DNA of 64,000 nt from Bog-756 sp963745955 (GCA_963745955.1 CAVUZI010000006.1:62001-126000), one strand, 5' to 3'; positions 34,427 to 43,468 are shown, numbered from the stretch's first letter. The notes: generated by a model not told the origin, from the sequence alone. Numbers and translations: made by a program.

Positions 34427-35864
34427 GGTCGGCCGCCGTCCGGCTCGGGGTCGGCCGATCTGTCGGCGAGGGCCCGGCGCGCCTCGAGGCGATCGTCGAA
34501 GGGGACCACCCCGTCGGCCAGCACCTGGGTGGTCTCGTGACCCTTTCCGGCGATGACGACCACGTCCCCCGGGTCCGGCCATCCCGACCGCGGCGTCGAT
34601 GGCCGCCGGCCCTGTCCGGCTCGACCACCAGCTCCACACCGTCGCCGATGCCGGGCCGGATCTGGTCGATGATGGACCCGGGGTCCTCACTCCGAGGGTT
34701 GTCCGAGGTCAACACGATGGAGTCGGACCAGCGTGCGGCCGCGGCACCCATCTCCGGGCGCTTCCCCTGGTCACGATCGCCGCCGCAACCGAACAGGCAG
34801 ATCACCCGCCCCGATCCGGCCAGCTCCCGGGCCGCGGCCAGGGCAACCTCCAGCCCGGCCGGGGTGTGGGCGTAGTCGACCAGCACCGTGAACGGGGACC
34901 CCGCCGACACCACTTCCATCCGACCGGCGATCGGGGCCGCGCCGGCCAGGCCGGCGGCGATCTGGTCCACGTCCATCCCGAGCGCGCCGGCCACCGTCGC
35001 CGCCATCAGGGCATTGTCGACGTTGAACGCCCCCGACAGGGGCACGCTCATGCGGACGGCCCCGCCAGCGGAACGACGAAGAACCCACCGCCAGCACGAT
35101 GTCGGAGGCGTCCGATCGCTGGACCGGGATCACCCGGTGACCTGCCACCCGGTCGGCCAGCCGGCGGCCCCATGCATCGTCCACGTTGATGGCCGCCACT
35201 CTGGCTCGTCTTCGGGTCGAACAGCCTGGCCTTGGCCTCGAAGTACTCGTCCATCGTCCGGTGGTGGTCGAGGTGGTCGCGACTGAGATTGGTGAACGCG
35301 GCCACATCGAAGACGATGCCGTCCACCCGGTGCTGGTCGAGCCCGTGGGAGGACACCTCCATGGCCACCGCCCGGGTCCCGCGGGCCCGGAGCGCGGCCA
35401 GCTGGGCCTGGAGCACCGGGGCCTCCGGGGTGGTCCGGGACCCGCCCAGCGTCCCGATCACCCCGGTCGGTTCGCCCGAATGGGCCAGGATGGATCGCAC
35501 CAGCTGGGTCACCGTCGTCTTCCCGTTGGTGCCGGTGACACCCACCATCTTCATCGTCCTCGAAGGGTGCCCGTTGAATGCCGACGCCACCGTGGCCATG
35601 GCCGGCCTGACCGCGCCGGGCGCCACCCGCACCTGGGTCACGTCGAGATCGAGGAACCGGTCGCACAACAGCGAGGTGGCCCCGCCGGTCACCGCGTGGG
35701 CGGCGTGGACGGTGGCCGTCGGTGTGCTCGCCGGGGACACAGCAGAACAGCGACCCCGGGCCCACCAGCCTGCTGTCGAAGTCCACCGCCGTCACCTCGG
35801 TGGAAGCCGGATCGCCGCGGACATCGAGCACATCGATGTCATGGATCAGCTTGGTCATCAGCAC
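34423..35864 (-). CDS. murE: MurE, UDP-MurNAc-tripeptide synthetase, five frameshifts
   Basis: Mur ligase that adds the third peptide residue. Pieces in order: IHDIDVLDVRGDPASTEVTA, VDFDSRLVGPGSLFCCVPGE, AVTGGATSLLCDRFLDLDVT, the P-loop KMVGVTGTNGKTTVTQLVRS, AVAMEVSSHGLDQHRVDGIV, LSRDHLDHHRTMDEYFEAKA, INVDDAWG, AFNVDNALMAATVAGALGMD, VLVDYAHTPAGLEVALAAAR, LFGCGGDRDQGKRPEMG and IVLTSDNPRSEDPGSI. The DNPR motif indicates specificity for meso-diaminopimelate. Five single-base insertions, near 35717, 35217, 35064, 34595 and 34550, split the gene. Start GTG 35864. Confidence 0.9.
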
Positions 35865-35926
35865 GAGAGGGTGTTCCAGGTGGTCGGACGCGACGGAGGG
35901 CTACTGCGATCGGGGTCAGGGCCCAC

Positions 35927-37792
35927 CTAAGGCCCTTCCGTGGTCGCTCCAGCCGGCACCGAGATGCTACCCGTGCCACCGACGGCAGAATTCGATGCCG
36001 AAGTCGTTCCCGCCGTGGTGGTGGGAATGCCGTAGTGGTGGAGGGCATAGGCCATGATGGTGGAGAAGACCGGCGCGGCCACCGCACCACCGTAGATGGG
36101 GGTGGGATGGTCGAGGACCACCACCGCCGACAGCACCGGGTCCTGTGCCGGGGCGAACCCGGCGAACGAGCCGACGTAGGCCCCCGAGATGTAGCCCAGG
36201 TGGCTCGGGTTGGGGATCTGCGCCGTGCCCGGTCTTGCCGGCCACCGTGTACCCGTCGACGGCGGCCTCGGTCCCCGTCCCCGAGCTCACCACCCCTTCG
36301 AGCATCGAGACGAGCTCGGCGTCGGTGGTCGGGTTGATGACCCGGTGCTTGCCCGACGGGCGGACCGCGGTCACGGCGCCCGACGGGGCTGACGGTGCCG
36401 CGGACCAGGCGGGGAGCGACGAACACGCCACCGTTGGCCACCGCGTTGTAGGCATCGAGGATCTGCTGGGCGGTGACCGCGTCATCCTGGCCGATGGGGG
36501 TCGAGCCGATCGAGGTCCCGGTCCAGGTGCCGGCCCCCGGCACCAGGCCCTCCGACTCTCCGGGAAAGTTGAGACCGGTCGGATGGCCGAACCCGAGGTT
36601 GCTGATCTGGGCCAGGAGCGGGTTCTCCCCCAACCGCTGGGCGATCTCGATGGTCCCGAGGTTGGACGACTGGGCCAGGATCTGGCTCGCGGTGAGGGCC
36701 TCGTTGCCGTGGGATTCGGCGTCGTGGAACGTGTAGGTGCCCATCTGCAGCGAGGCGGGGACGTCGATCCTCTGGTCCGGAGTGATCAGACCGTCGGCCA
36801 GGGCCGCGGAGAAGGTGACCAGCTTGAACACCGAACCCGGCTCGTAGACCTGGGTGACGGCTGAGTTCGACGGCGCCTCCTCCACCCCGGCCGGAAGGGT
36901 GTCCGCTCCGGACACCAGGGTCGGCTCCGGACGTCGACCCGGTGCCCGAAGGTTCGGGTGCCCGCTTGCCGACCGCGGTGGCCCCGGTGGTCGCCGACCC
37001 GGACGTCGCCTGGAGATCGGCCATGGCCAGGATGTCGCCCGTCTTCACGTCCTCGACCACGGCGATGCCGCTGAAGGCGTGGGAGGCGGCGATCTCGGCG
37101 CCGAGGGCCTGCTCGGCGACGTACTGCACAGACTCGTCGATGGTCAGCTCCAGCCCGGTGCCGGGCCGGGTGGCCACCGAGTCCCTGCCGGAGCCGGGCA
37201 ACGCCACCCCGCCGGGCGACTCCAACAGGTTCTCCGAGCCGGACCTGCCCGGCCAGCAACGACTGGTACTGGTACTCGAGCCCGGACGTCCCGTTCCCGT
37301 TCCATCCGGTCGATCCCACCACGGGAAGGGCCAGCTGCCCGTCGGGCTGCACCCGCTGCGACTCGGGGACCAGGTTGATCCCGGCCAGGCCAGGGCAGTC
37401 ACCTTGGCCGCCACCGCGTCGGACACCCGGTGGGCGAGGTAGACGAAGCCCGAGGGCTCGGTGAGCTCGCTCCGCAGCTGGTCGGTCGGGATCCCGAGGA
37501 CCGGGCGAGAGCGCCGCCGCGGTGGCGGCCGGGTGGGTGATGAGCAGCGGGTCGGCCACCACGGTCTGCTTGGTCACCGATTCGGCCAGCACCTCGCCGT
37601 TGCGGTCGTAGATGGCACCGCGGACGGCGGGGACGGTGACCGTCTGGGCCAGCTCCGAGGTGGACAAGGAGGCGTAGTGCTGGTGGCTGAACTCCTGGAC
37701 GCCCACCAGACGGACGACAGGGCCACGAAGACCAGGACCAGCACCAGCCGCATGGCACGGGTGCGCCGGCCCAGCAGGACGGATGGGCTCAC
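35927..37792 (-). CDS. ftsI: FtsI, class B penicillin-binding protein, seven frame changes
   Basis: Septal transpeptidase working with FtsW. A short cytoplasmic start and one membrane anchor (MRLVLVLVFVALSSV) precede the PBP-dimer domain (PAVRGAIYDRNGEVLAESVT). The transpeptidase domain follows: catalytic SxxK in QVYEPGSVFKLVTFSAALAD, SxN in ILAQSSNLGTIEIAQRLG, and KTG in VDGYTVAGKTG. It ends VLDHPTPIYGGAVAAPVFST and a short Thr/Ser tail; no PASTA domain is present. I count five extra and two missing bases. GTG 37792 overlaps the ftsL stop (GTGA). Confidence 0.88.
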
Positions 37793-38233
37793 TGCGCTGG
37801 GGAGGGGCGCCGTCTGGGGAACGGGAAGCGGGACGTCGAGCGGTACCTGGGGCAGATCGACCACGTAGGGCGTGGCCATAAGGCCCTGCCGCTTGGCTTG
37901 GGCCACCACCACCGGGGGCGCGGCCTTCTCGGCCACCTCCACCTGATAGCGACTTCTGGGTCGACAACGGCCGCCGCCAACTGGCTCTGGGTCGGCGGCC
38001 AGCCGGACCTGGCCCTCGCTGACCAGGGCGTCGCCGACCACCACGGCGAGGAGGCTCCCGACGACGAGGGCGGCCGACACCCACATGGTCCACCGGCGGA
38101 CGGACCGCGTGGCCGACCTGGTGCGGCGGGCGGGCTCGAGGACCCGCAGCGGTGGGCGCCGGTCCCGGGACGGCTCGGGACGGGGCGCGGCACGCGACGG
38201 GAGGCGCGGGGCGACCGAGGTCGGTGGGGCCAT
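37789..38233 (-). CDS. ftsL: FtsL-like divisome protein, three frame changes
   Basis: Small bitopic protein placed, as FtsL always is, between rsmH and ftsI. A basic Pro/Arg-rich cytoplasmic region (PPLRVLEPARRTRSATRSVR) leads into one membrane segment (WTMWVSAALVVGSLLAVVVG). A periplasmic coiled-coil start (DALVSEGQVRLAAD, QSQLAAAVV, YQVEVAEKAAPPVVVAQAKR) and a Pro-rich end follow. FtsL diverges in sequence, so the call rests on topology and position. ATG 38233 overlaps the rsmH stop as TGATG. Confidence 0.7.
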
Positions 38234-39232
38234 CAGGCCACTTCCCCGCCGGCGGCCGATCCGGCGGACGATGCCGGGCAGGCGTTCGATGACCCGGAGG
38301 CGGGCGGCCTCGGCCCGGCGGTTGCGACCCACCTCGTCCGGCGGTCGGGCGCCGCGCGCCACGGGCCACCAGGCGGAACTGCGGGTCGGCGCCACAGACG
38401 CAGGGAAGGCCGGGCGGGCACTGGCAGTCGTCGGTGGCCATGCGGGTGAAGAACGTCTTCACCAGCCGGTCCTCGCCGGAATGGTAGGCGATGACCACGC
38501 ACCGCCCGCCGGGTCGCGAGGAGGTCGAGGGCGTCAGCGAGGGCCGTCTGGCAGCTGGTCGAGCTCCTCGTTGACGGCGATCCGGATGGCCTGGAACACC
38601 CGGCGCGCCGGATGTCCACCGGTCCGCCGGGTGGCGGCCGGGATGGCCTCCCGGACCACATCGGCCAACTGGCCCGTGGTGGTCAAGGGCCGGGCGGCCA
38701 CGATGGCGCGGGCGATGCGCCGGGCGAACCGTCCCTCACCGTTGTCGGCGAAGATCTCGACCAGGGCTTCCTCGTCGTACTGGTTGACGACGTCGGCGGC
38801 GGTGCGACCCGTCGTCGGATCCATCCTCATGTCCAGGACCGCGTCGCGGCGGTAGGAGAACCCTCGCCCGGGCACGTCCAGCTGAGGTGAACTGACCCCG
38901 AGGTCGAACAGGACCCCACTGAGCCGCTGTTGGCCGGCGGGCGACCCGAACCCGTCCTGCAGTTCACCGACGACGTCGCTCAGGGCGTCGAACCGGGACT
39001 GGCGGACTGCGGCCCGGCTCCCGAAGGGGGCCAGCTCCTCGGTGGCCGCGGCCACGGCCAGTGGGTCACGGTCGATCCCGAGGATGGTGATGCCGGGGTT
39101 GGCCCGGAGCAGGGCGGCGGCATGGCCCCCGCCCCCGAGCGTGGCGTCGACGACGAGGCCCGGCGGCACCGGGCTCAACAGCTCGACCACCTCGGTGGTC
39201 ATGACCGGCTCATGGTCGAATGTCTGGCTCAT
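38233..39232 (-). CDS. rsmH: RsmH (MraW), 16S rRNA m4C1402 methyltransferase, four frameshifts
   Basis: SAM-dependent methyltransferase acting on 16S rRNA C1402. Seen: FDHEPVMTTEVVELLSPVPP, the SAM loop VVDATLGGGGHAAALLRANP, ILGIDRDPLAVAAATEELAP, LSGVLFDLGVSSPQLDVPGR, GFSYRRDAVLDMRMDPTTGR, HPARRVFQAIRIAVNEELDQ and the C-terminal VIAYHSGEDRLVKTFFTRMA. Four one-base insertions divide the last third. ATG 39232 matches the usual MSQ-type start, and its ribosome-binding site is buried in a leader stem. A longer in-frame start at ATG 39340 would translate that leader. Confidence 0.9.
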
Positions 39233-39233
39233 C

Positions 39234-39337
39234 CGCAGTCCCTCGACCGGCACGATGCTTGCGGGTGGAGTGCCGCGACGCTCACTCTGGAAGTAGGCGG
39301 AGGAGGATTCTTCCAGAGATCCGGTCGAGGGACTGCG
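39234..39337 (-). ncRNA. Structured 5' leader of rsmH, candidate mraW RNA motif
   Basis: Read on the minus strand, a perfect 17-bp outer stem pairs CGCAGTCCCTCGACCGG (39337-39321) with CCGGTCGAGGGACTGCG (39250-39234). Two bases inside lies a perfect 9-bp hairpin, CTCTGGAAG / CTTCCAGAG (39318-39310 and 39293-39285). Its 16-base loop contains CCTCCTCC. The 3' arm of the outer stem includes GAGGG, the only Shine-Dalgarno candidate for the rsmH ATG two bases further on, so folding would block initiation. The mraW RNA motif is a described actinobacterial structure in this position; my match is from memory of its CTGGAAG...CTTCCAG hairpin, not from a covariance search. Confidence 0.75.
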
Positions 39338-39651
39338 CATGGGCCAGACACGCTCGATGTGTACGTCCTGACGGGCCACTGCGGCCAGTCCCGATTCGAA
39401 GGGCGTCGGTCGGCGGCATCGTCGGGCCGCCCTCCGGGTACCGGCGGGTGGAACGGTGCCGTCGACGTGGAGATGGTCCGGATGCCGCTCCGGTCGGCGA
39501 AGACATCCGATCCCCTGGCTCCGCCGGCGGGGTGGTCGGGACTGATGCGGCCGGTGCCGTTCGGCTGGGCCCGATGGATGCCGGTGCCGCCGGACCCGGA
39601 CGGTGGTCCCGGGATGCTGCTCGTGCACGACATGGAGGCGCACCGGGGCAC
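39338..39651 (-). other. 314-base spacer between mraZ and the rsmH leader, no recognised gene
   Basis: A 140-codon open frame (39229-39651) starts GTG right after the mraZ stop and ends with a TGA overlapping the rsmH ATG. It is rich in Pro, Ser, Arg and Cys, resembles nothing I know, and loses the GC-rich third position in its last third, where it crosses the leader RNA. A long 3' untranslated or leader segment is more likely. Confidence 0.4.
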
Positions 39652-40071
39652 TCAGCCGTCGTCGCCCTGGGTGAGTCGTTCCTCCTCGGGCAGGACCTTT
39701 TGGTCCCAGGTCTCCCGATTCCACAGCTCCACCCGGTCGATCGCCCCGAGGACCAGGACGTCTCCCACCAGGCCGGCGTAGGCCCGAAGGCGGGACGGAA
39801 TGGCCATCCGGCCCTGCCGGTCGATCTCCAGCTCGTGCGAGGTCGAGGCCCACAGGCGCACCAGGTTGCGGTCGCTTCTCCCCGTCGCCGCCCGCTCCAG
39901 CATGCTCTCCATCTGCAGCTCGAACTGGTCCGGCGTCCACAGCGACAAGCACCCGTCCTGATACTCGGTCAAGTAGCCGCCGTGCTCGAAGGGTCCGCGG
40001 AACTTCGACGGGAGGATGACCCTTCCCTTGTCGTCGAGCGAGTGCTCGTACCTGCCGAAGAACCGTGCCAC
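39652..40071 (-). CDS. mraZ: MraZ, transcriptional regulator of the division cluster
   Basis: AbrB-like DNA-binding protein, 139 residues, first gene of the dcw cluster. Both MraZ half-repeats are visible: FFGRYEHSLDDKGRVILPSK with FRGPFEHGGYLTEYQDGCLS, and SHELEIDRQGRMAIPSRLRA with YAGLVGDVLVLGAIDRVELW. MraZ forms a ring and binds direct repeats upstream of its own gene; three such repeats lie 58-84 bases upstream. The start is GTG 40071, with GGGAG nine bases before it. Confidence 0.93.
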   Translation of the reverse strand: MARFFGRYEHSLDDKGRVILPSKFRGPFEHGGYLTEYQDGCLSLWTPDQFELQMESMLERAATGRSDRNLVRLWASTSHELEIDRQGRMAIPSRLRAYAGLVGDVLVLGAIDRVELWNRETWDQKVLPEEERLTQGDDG

Positions 40072-40128
40072 TGGTGATTGCTCCCACAATGCTCCCCGCA
40101 GTGCCCAGAACCCGATTGTCAGGTTCCT

Positions 40129-40155
40129 CCCTTTCACACCACTTTGCGCCACTTT
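40129..40155 (-). promoter_or_regulatory. MraZ operator: three boxes at 10-bp spacing
   Basis: On the minus strand AAAGTGG (40155-40149), AAAGTGG (40145-40139) and GAAAGGG (40135-40129) are separated by exactly three bases each, so they fall on one face of the helix. AAAGTGG direct repeats are known MraZ-binding sites in other bacteria. Autoregulation of the whole division cluster is the expected role. Confidence 0.75.
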
Positions 40156-40310
40156 ACGCCCCTGACCCCCACCGGTCAACCACTCCGACCCAATAGCGGC
40201 CGCAGCGCGGACCGGAGGAACGGTTGCGGATCGCCGTCCGCGACGCGGTGGGCGCTGCCCGCGGTGGGGGCGCTCGGTGGAGACCATGAGCGCGGATCGA
40301 CGGTCGGGAC

Positions 40311-40349
40311 GGCCGGCCCGGTCGGCGGATGGCCGGCCCGGTGGCGGAT
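40311..40349. repeat. Two 19-20-bp tandem copies at the lipoate-ligase-like stop
   Basis: GGCCGGCCCGGTCGGCGGAT (40311-40330) and GGCCGGCCCGGTGGCGGAT (40331-40349) abut. The second copy touches the TGA (40349-40351) of the gene above, so the duplication lies directly after a stop codon in the direction of transcription. Confidence 0.85.
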
Positions 40350-41062
40350 CAGGGCAGTGCGGCGACCACCGAGAGGGCGACCTCACGTCCCTCGATCCGA
40401 CCGTGACCCGCCTGCTCGCTGAGGTCCGACACCCCGACGGCGGCAACGCCCAGGCCCTCGGCGGCGGCTTCCCGTTCCGGCGCCGACAGGGCCAGCAGGT
40501 CGACGAGACGAGCGGGATCCCAGTGCAGGTAACAGGCCCCGTGGAACCAGGCGCCTTGGCGGTTCCTCCGCTGGGCCAGACCGACCACCTTGCGACCGTC
40601 GGCGGTGACCACTTCGCCGGTCCCGACACCCCCGAAGCAAACCGACGTGGCCCAGCGGGTGCACGCCACGTATCCCTCGCGGTGGGCGGACACCCCGTCG
40701 ATTCCCGATCGACCGAGGGCGGCCGTCCAGGTCTCCCCCAACCAGTCGAACGCCCGACCGACGTCGTCCCTCCACAGCGGATCGCCGGCCGGCAGCCAGG
40801 CGTCGACCCAGACCGGGTCCTCCGGCGTCACCAGCACGGCTCCCCCACCCGACCTCCTCCGGGCCACCGCCACCCCGTCCGCACCGGCTCTGGCTCCATC
40901 GACCAGGGACACCGGTTGGGTGGAGCCGAGCACCACGGCCGCCTCGGTCACATGGCACACCGCCAGCGCCCGGACCTCCGGATCTTCGAGGACGCCCGGC
41001 CAGGCGTCGTGCAGGGCGGCCGCACTCCCCGTGCGCTCCTCGACCCTCCACTCACCTGGCAC
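40349..41062 (-). CDS. Lipoate/biotin protein ligase (LplA-like) family protein
   Basis: Intact 237-residue protein of the BPL/LplA/LipB catalytic-domain family. The signature RRXSGGGAV is seen in VAVARRRSGGGAVLVTPEDP. The conserved Lys region is TADGRKVVGLAQRRNRQGAW followed by FHGACYLHWDPARLVDLLAL. Upstream are LGSTQPVSLVDGARAGADGV and the aromatic VWVDAWLPAGDPLWRDDVGR. These enzymes attach lipoate, octanoate or biotin to carrier lysines; the true substrate is not decided by sequence, and this actinobacterial subgroup could also be an amidotransferase. It lies upstream of mraZ on the same strand. Confidence 0.75.
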   Translation of the reverse strand: MPGEWRVEERTGSAAALHDAWPGVLEDPEVRALAVCHVTEAAVVLGSTQPVSLVDGARAGADGVAVARRRSGGGAVLVTPEDPVWVDAWLPAGDPLWRDDVGRAFDWLGETWTAALGRSGIDGVSAHREGYVACTRWATSVCFGGVGTGEVVTADGRKVVGLAQRRNRQGAWFHGACYLHWDPARLVDLLALSAPEREAAAEGLGVAAVGVSDLSEQAGHGRIEGREVALSVVAALP

Positions 41063-41073
41063 CCGACCATGCT

Positions 41074-41150
41074 CCCATCACCCGCCGGAGCCCCCATCAC
41101 CGCCGGAGCCCCATCACCGCCGGAGCCCCCATCACCGGCGGGAGCCGCCG
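41074..41150. repeat. 17-19-bp tandem repeat, four copies, between HNH and ligase-like genes
   Basis: CCCATCACCGCCGGAGCC-type units recur with one or two base changes through 41074-41150. They fill the 106-base gap between the HNH gene stop and the next start. On the minus strand each carries GTGATGG, so several spurious start codons precede the real one. Confidence 0.8.
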
Positions 41151-41168
41151 GAACCGACCCGGCCGAGC

Positions 41169-41783
41169 TCAGGCCGTCATCGGCACCCGGCGGTCAACGG
41201 CCGCGCCCAGATAGGTGTCCCAGTCCTCGCTCCCACCCCCGCACAGGGCCAGCAGCTGCACACGATGGCGAGGAGCGGCCGGAACCGACCGGAGGATCAT
41301 CCCCACCTCGTGCGGCAACCGATCCTCTTTGCGGGTGTTGCACCGGCGACAGGCGGCGACCACGTTCTCCCAGGTGTGAGGTCCACCCTTGCTGCGCGGG
41401 ATGACATGGTCGAGGTTCTCGGCCGCCGACCCGCAGTACTGACACCGCGAACCGTCGCGGGCGAAGACCGTGCGCCGGTTCACCGCCACCCGGTAGTGGC
41501 GCGGTACCTGCACGTAGCGCACCAACCGGACCACGGAAGGCTCGGGAACCGTCAACCGCTCGGCACGGAACACCCGCTCGGTGGTGTGGACGAGCTCGGC
41601 CTTGGTGTCGAGCACCAGCAGCACCGCCCGCCGGGAGGACACGATCCCGAGTGGCTCGAACGTGGCGTTGAGCACCAGGGCCCGCCGGGACGGGGACATC
41701 GGTGACCGCACCGGTTCGGATACGTCGGAAGCCACCCTCTTGGAGGTCGCCGTCTTGGCCGCGAGCTTCGTTCGTCGATCCAT
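41169..41783 (-). CDS. HNH endonuclease family protein
   Basis: A 204-residue protein with a zinc-bound HNH domain. The N-terminal half is RRALVLNATFEPLGIVSSRR then AVLLVLDTKAELVHTTERVF. The nuclease centre is RDGSRCQYCGSAAENLDHVI, PRSKGGPHTWENVVAACRRC and NTRKEDRLPHEVGM, giving the two CxxC pairs, the His of DHV and the second motif residues. This chromosomal actinobacterial subgroup is not linked to restriction or phage; its role is unknown. Start ATG 41783 with a TANNNT element eight bases before it and no ribosome-binding site. Confidence 0.85.
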   Translation of the reverse strand: MDRRTKLAAKTATSKRVASDVSEPVRSPMSPSRRALVLNATFEPLGIVSSRRAVLLVLDTKAELVHTTERVFRAERLTVPEPSVVRLVRYVQVPRHYRVAVNRRTVFARDGSRCQYCGSAAENLDHVIPRSKGGPHTWENVVAACRRCNTRKEDRLPHEVGMILRSVPAAPRHRVQLLALCGGGSEDWDTYLGAAVDRRVPMTA

Positions 41784-41791
41784 CGATCCGA

Positions 41792-41797
41792 AAATTA
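41792..41797 (-). promoter_or_regulatory. -10 element (TAATTT) for the HNH gene, leaderless type
   Basis: TAATTT on the minus strand ends eight bases before the HNH ATG. It overlaps the TAA stop of the upstream small gene, so stop codon and promoter share bases. Confidence 0.5.
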
Positions 41798-42091
41798 GCC
41801 TGAGTGGGTCGCATTCAGGCGACCAGGCGGCGAACCGGTCGACCTCCGCATGGCGCCTGTCCGTCCGCTTCGGTCCGTGGAGCGACACCATTCGAGGTAG
41901 GAGGTCACGTCGGACGGCTCCGGCGACGCGTCCGGGCTCCCGTAGGCGGTGACCATCCGGAAGGCCCACAGTCGCCGGTCGGGAAGCGGAAGGTGCGGCG
42001 GGGATCTCCACCAGCCGGGCGCCGCCAGGCGTCGGAGGGCTCCGAGCGCGGCCCACCAGAGGTCCGGGCGCCGGAGCACCGTCTTGGCCAT
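41795..42091 (-). CDS. Small conserved actinobacterial protein, 98 aa
   Basis: Unknown function. The first 70 residues are Trp/Arg-rich and well ordered in appearance: VLRRPDLWWAALGALRRLAA, PGWWRSPPHLPLPDRRLWAF, RMVTAYGSPDASPEPSDVTS, YLEWCRS. I recall similar short proteins in actinobacterial genomes but cannot name a family. The remainder, after YLEWCR, is Ser/Arg-rich and may result from a frame slip. It lies between the ROK kinase gene and the HNH gene on the same strand. Confidence 0.6.
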   Translation of the reverse strand: MAKTVLRRPDLWWAALGALRRLAAPGWWRSPPHLPLPDRRLWAFRMVTAYGSPDASPEPSDVTSYLEWCRSTDRSGRTGAMRRSTGSPPGRLNATHSG

Positions 42092-42137
42092 CGCCAACGT
42101 GCCGCTCCGGCGACAGACCACCCGGACCCTGCCGGCG

Positions 42138-43119
42138 TCACGGCGAGGCTCCGGTCGGCGACAACGGACAGGGCCCGGCGTCCCACGGCCGCCGCCCCGA
42201 CCAACGGCCCGTCGGCGCCCAACCCGGCGGGGATGATACGGGTCGACCTCGAGAAGTCGAGCCGGGCCCGCCGCCCGATCTCCTCCTGGGCGGCGTCGAA
42301 GAACGACCTCCCGAACCCGAGGGCCACGGAGCCCGCGACCACCGCCAACTCGAGGTCCAACAGATTGGCGACCGAGGCCACGGCCCGGCCGGTGAGGGTT
42401 CCGGTGCGCCGGCGTATCGGCTCCGGGGCCTCCGAAGCGGGATGTCCGGTGATCGACTCGATGGACAGCCCGGACGCCTCCGCCTCCAGACAACCCTGTC
42501 CCCCGCACACGCATGGCCGGCCATCGGGCTCGACCACCACGTGCCCGATGTGCCCGGCATTCCCCCGGGCTCCGTCGAGCAGCCGACCATCGAGCACGAT
42601 GCCGGCGCCGATGCCGGTCGACACCACCATGGCGAGGTAGTTGGTCAGCCCCCGGGCCGCGCCGAGCCAACCCTCGCCGAGCGCCAACGCCTTGGCGTCG
42701 TTGTCGACGGCGACCAAGAGCCCCGTCTCCGCGGCCAGTCGGTCGCGCAGCGGGAAGTCGACCCAAGCCCCGATGTTGAGCGGTGACACCGACTCACCGC
42801 CCGGCAGCATCGGTCCGCCACATCCGACACCGCAGACGTCGGGGGCCGACGACGTCTTCGATCTGACCTCGTCCACCAGCATGGCCAGCGCGCCGAAGAC
42901 CGCCTCCGCCTCGTGGGTCTCGGGCGTGGCCACGTGGTCTGCGACCACGATGGACCCGGTGCCGTCCACGAGGGCGGCGGCCAGCTTGGTCCCGCCGATG
43001 TCCACGGCCAACACGGTGGCGTCATCTCCGCCCCACGGGTCCCCGCCATCCCACGCCCCGGACCGACCCTCGGGAACGACGGTCAAGGAGGGTTCAGTCG
43101 TCGCGGTGGAAGCGGCCAC
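42138..43119 (-). CDS. ROK-family sugar kinase (glucokinase-like), one frameshift at the end
   Basis: ATP-dependent hexose kinase of the ROK group. Seen: phosphate-binding VLAVDIGGTKLAAALVDGTG, GVGCGGPMLPGGESVSPLNI, DNDAKALALGEGWLGAARG with the catalytic Asp, GIGAGIVLDGRLLDGARGNA, then the ROK zinc motif GHIGHVVVEPDGRPCVCGGQ followed by GCLEAEASG (His and three Cys). Glucokinase is the likeliest activity. One inserted base near 42145 hides the stop at 42138. The start is uncertain; GTG 43119 overlaps the DUF3040 gene by 26 bases, TTG 43086 does not. Confidence 0.8.
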
Positions 43120-43468
43120 GGATCCAGTCGCGTGGATCGTGGACGGTGTTGCTCAGATTGCGGCTGTGCAGCGATCGCGAGATGTCATCGATGCCGGCCT
43201 TGCCCATACGCCGCGCGTTGTTGGCGAAGACCACGCCGGACAGGAACATCACCACGACGCCGGCGAATCCCAGGACCACCGAACGCGAGAAGGTGAAGAA
43301 CATGAAAACCAGGGCGGCCACGAACACCAGCGCCGACCAGATGCAGTACCTCCCGGCATGCCGGTACACCGTCTCCGAGCGAACCCGCTCGGCGAAGTCC
43401 GGATCCTCCTGATAGAGGGACTGCTCCAGCTCATGCAGGATGCGTTGTTCGTGTTCAGAGAGCGGCAA
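43094..43468 (-). CDS. DUF3040 membrane protein
   Basis: A 124-residue protein typical of actinobacteria: N-terminal acidic helix MPLSEHEQRILHELEQSLYQ, then two membrane segments (CIWSALVFVAALVFMFFTF and VVLGFAGVVVMFLSGVVFA) and a charged tail. Function unknown in the family. Starts TTG 43468 behind GGAGACGAG. The 147 bases upstream lead to the dinB stop. Confidence 0.85.
   Translation of the reverse strand: MPLSEHEQRILHELEQSLYQEDPDFAERVRSETVYRHAGRYCIWSALVFVAALVFMFFTFSRSVVLGFAGVVVMFLSGVVFANNARRMGKAGIDDISRSLHSRNLSNTVHDPRDWIRGRFHRDD

Noticed and set aside
33395..40071. The division cluster as decayed pseudogenes
   Set aside because: All catalytic motifs are kept and the breaks are almost all single extra bases, which points to sequence error rather than decay.
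41169..41783. HNH gene as part of a restriction or phage-defence island
   Set aside because: Neighbours are a sugar kinase, a ligase-like protein and the division cluster. There are no methyltransferase, helicase or integrase genes and no composition change.
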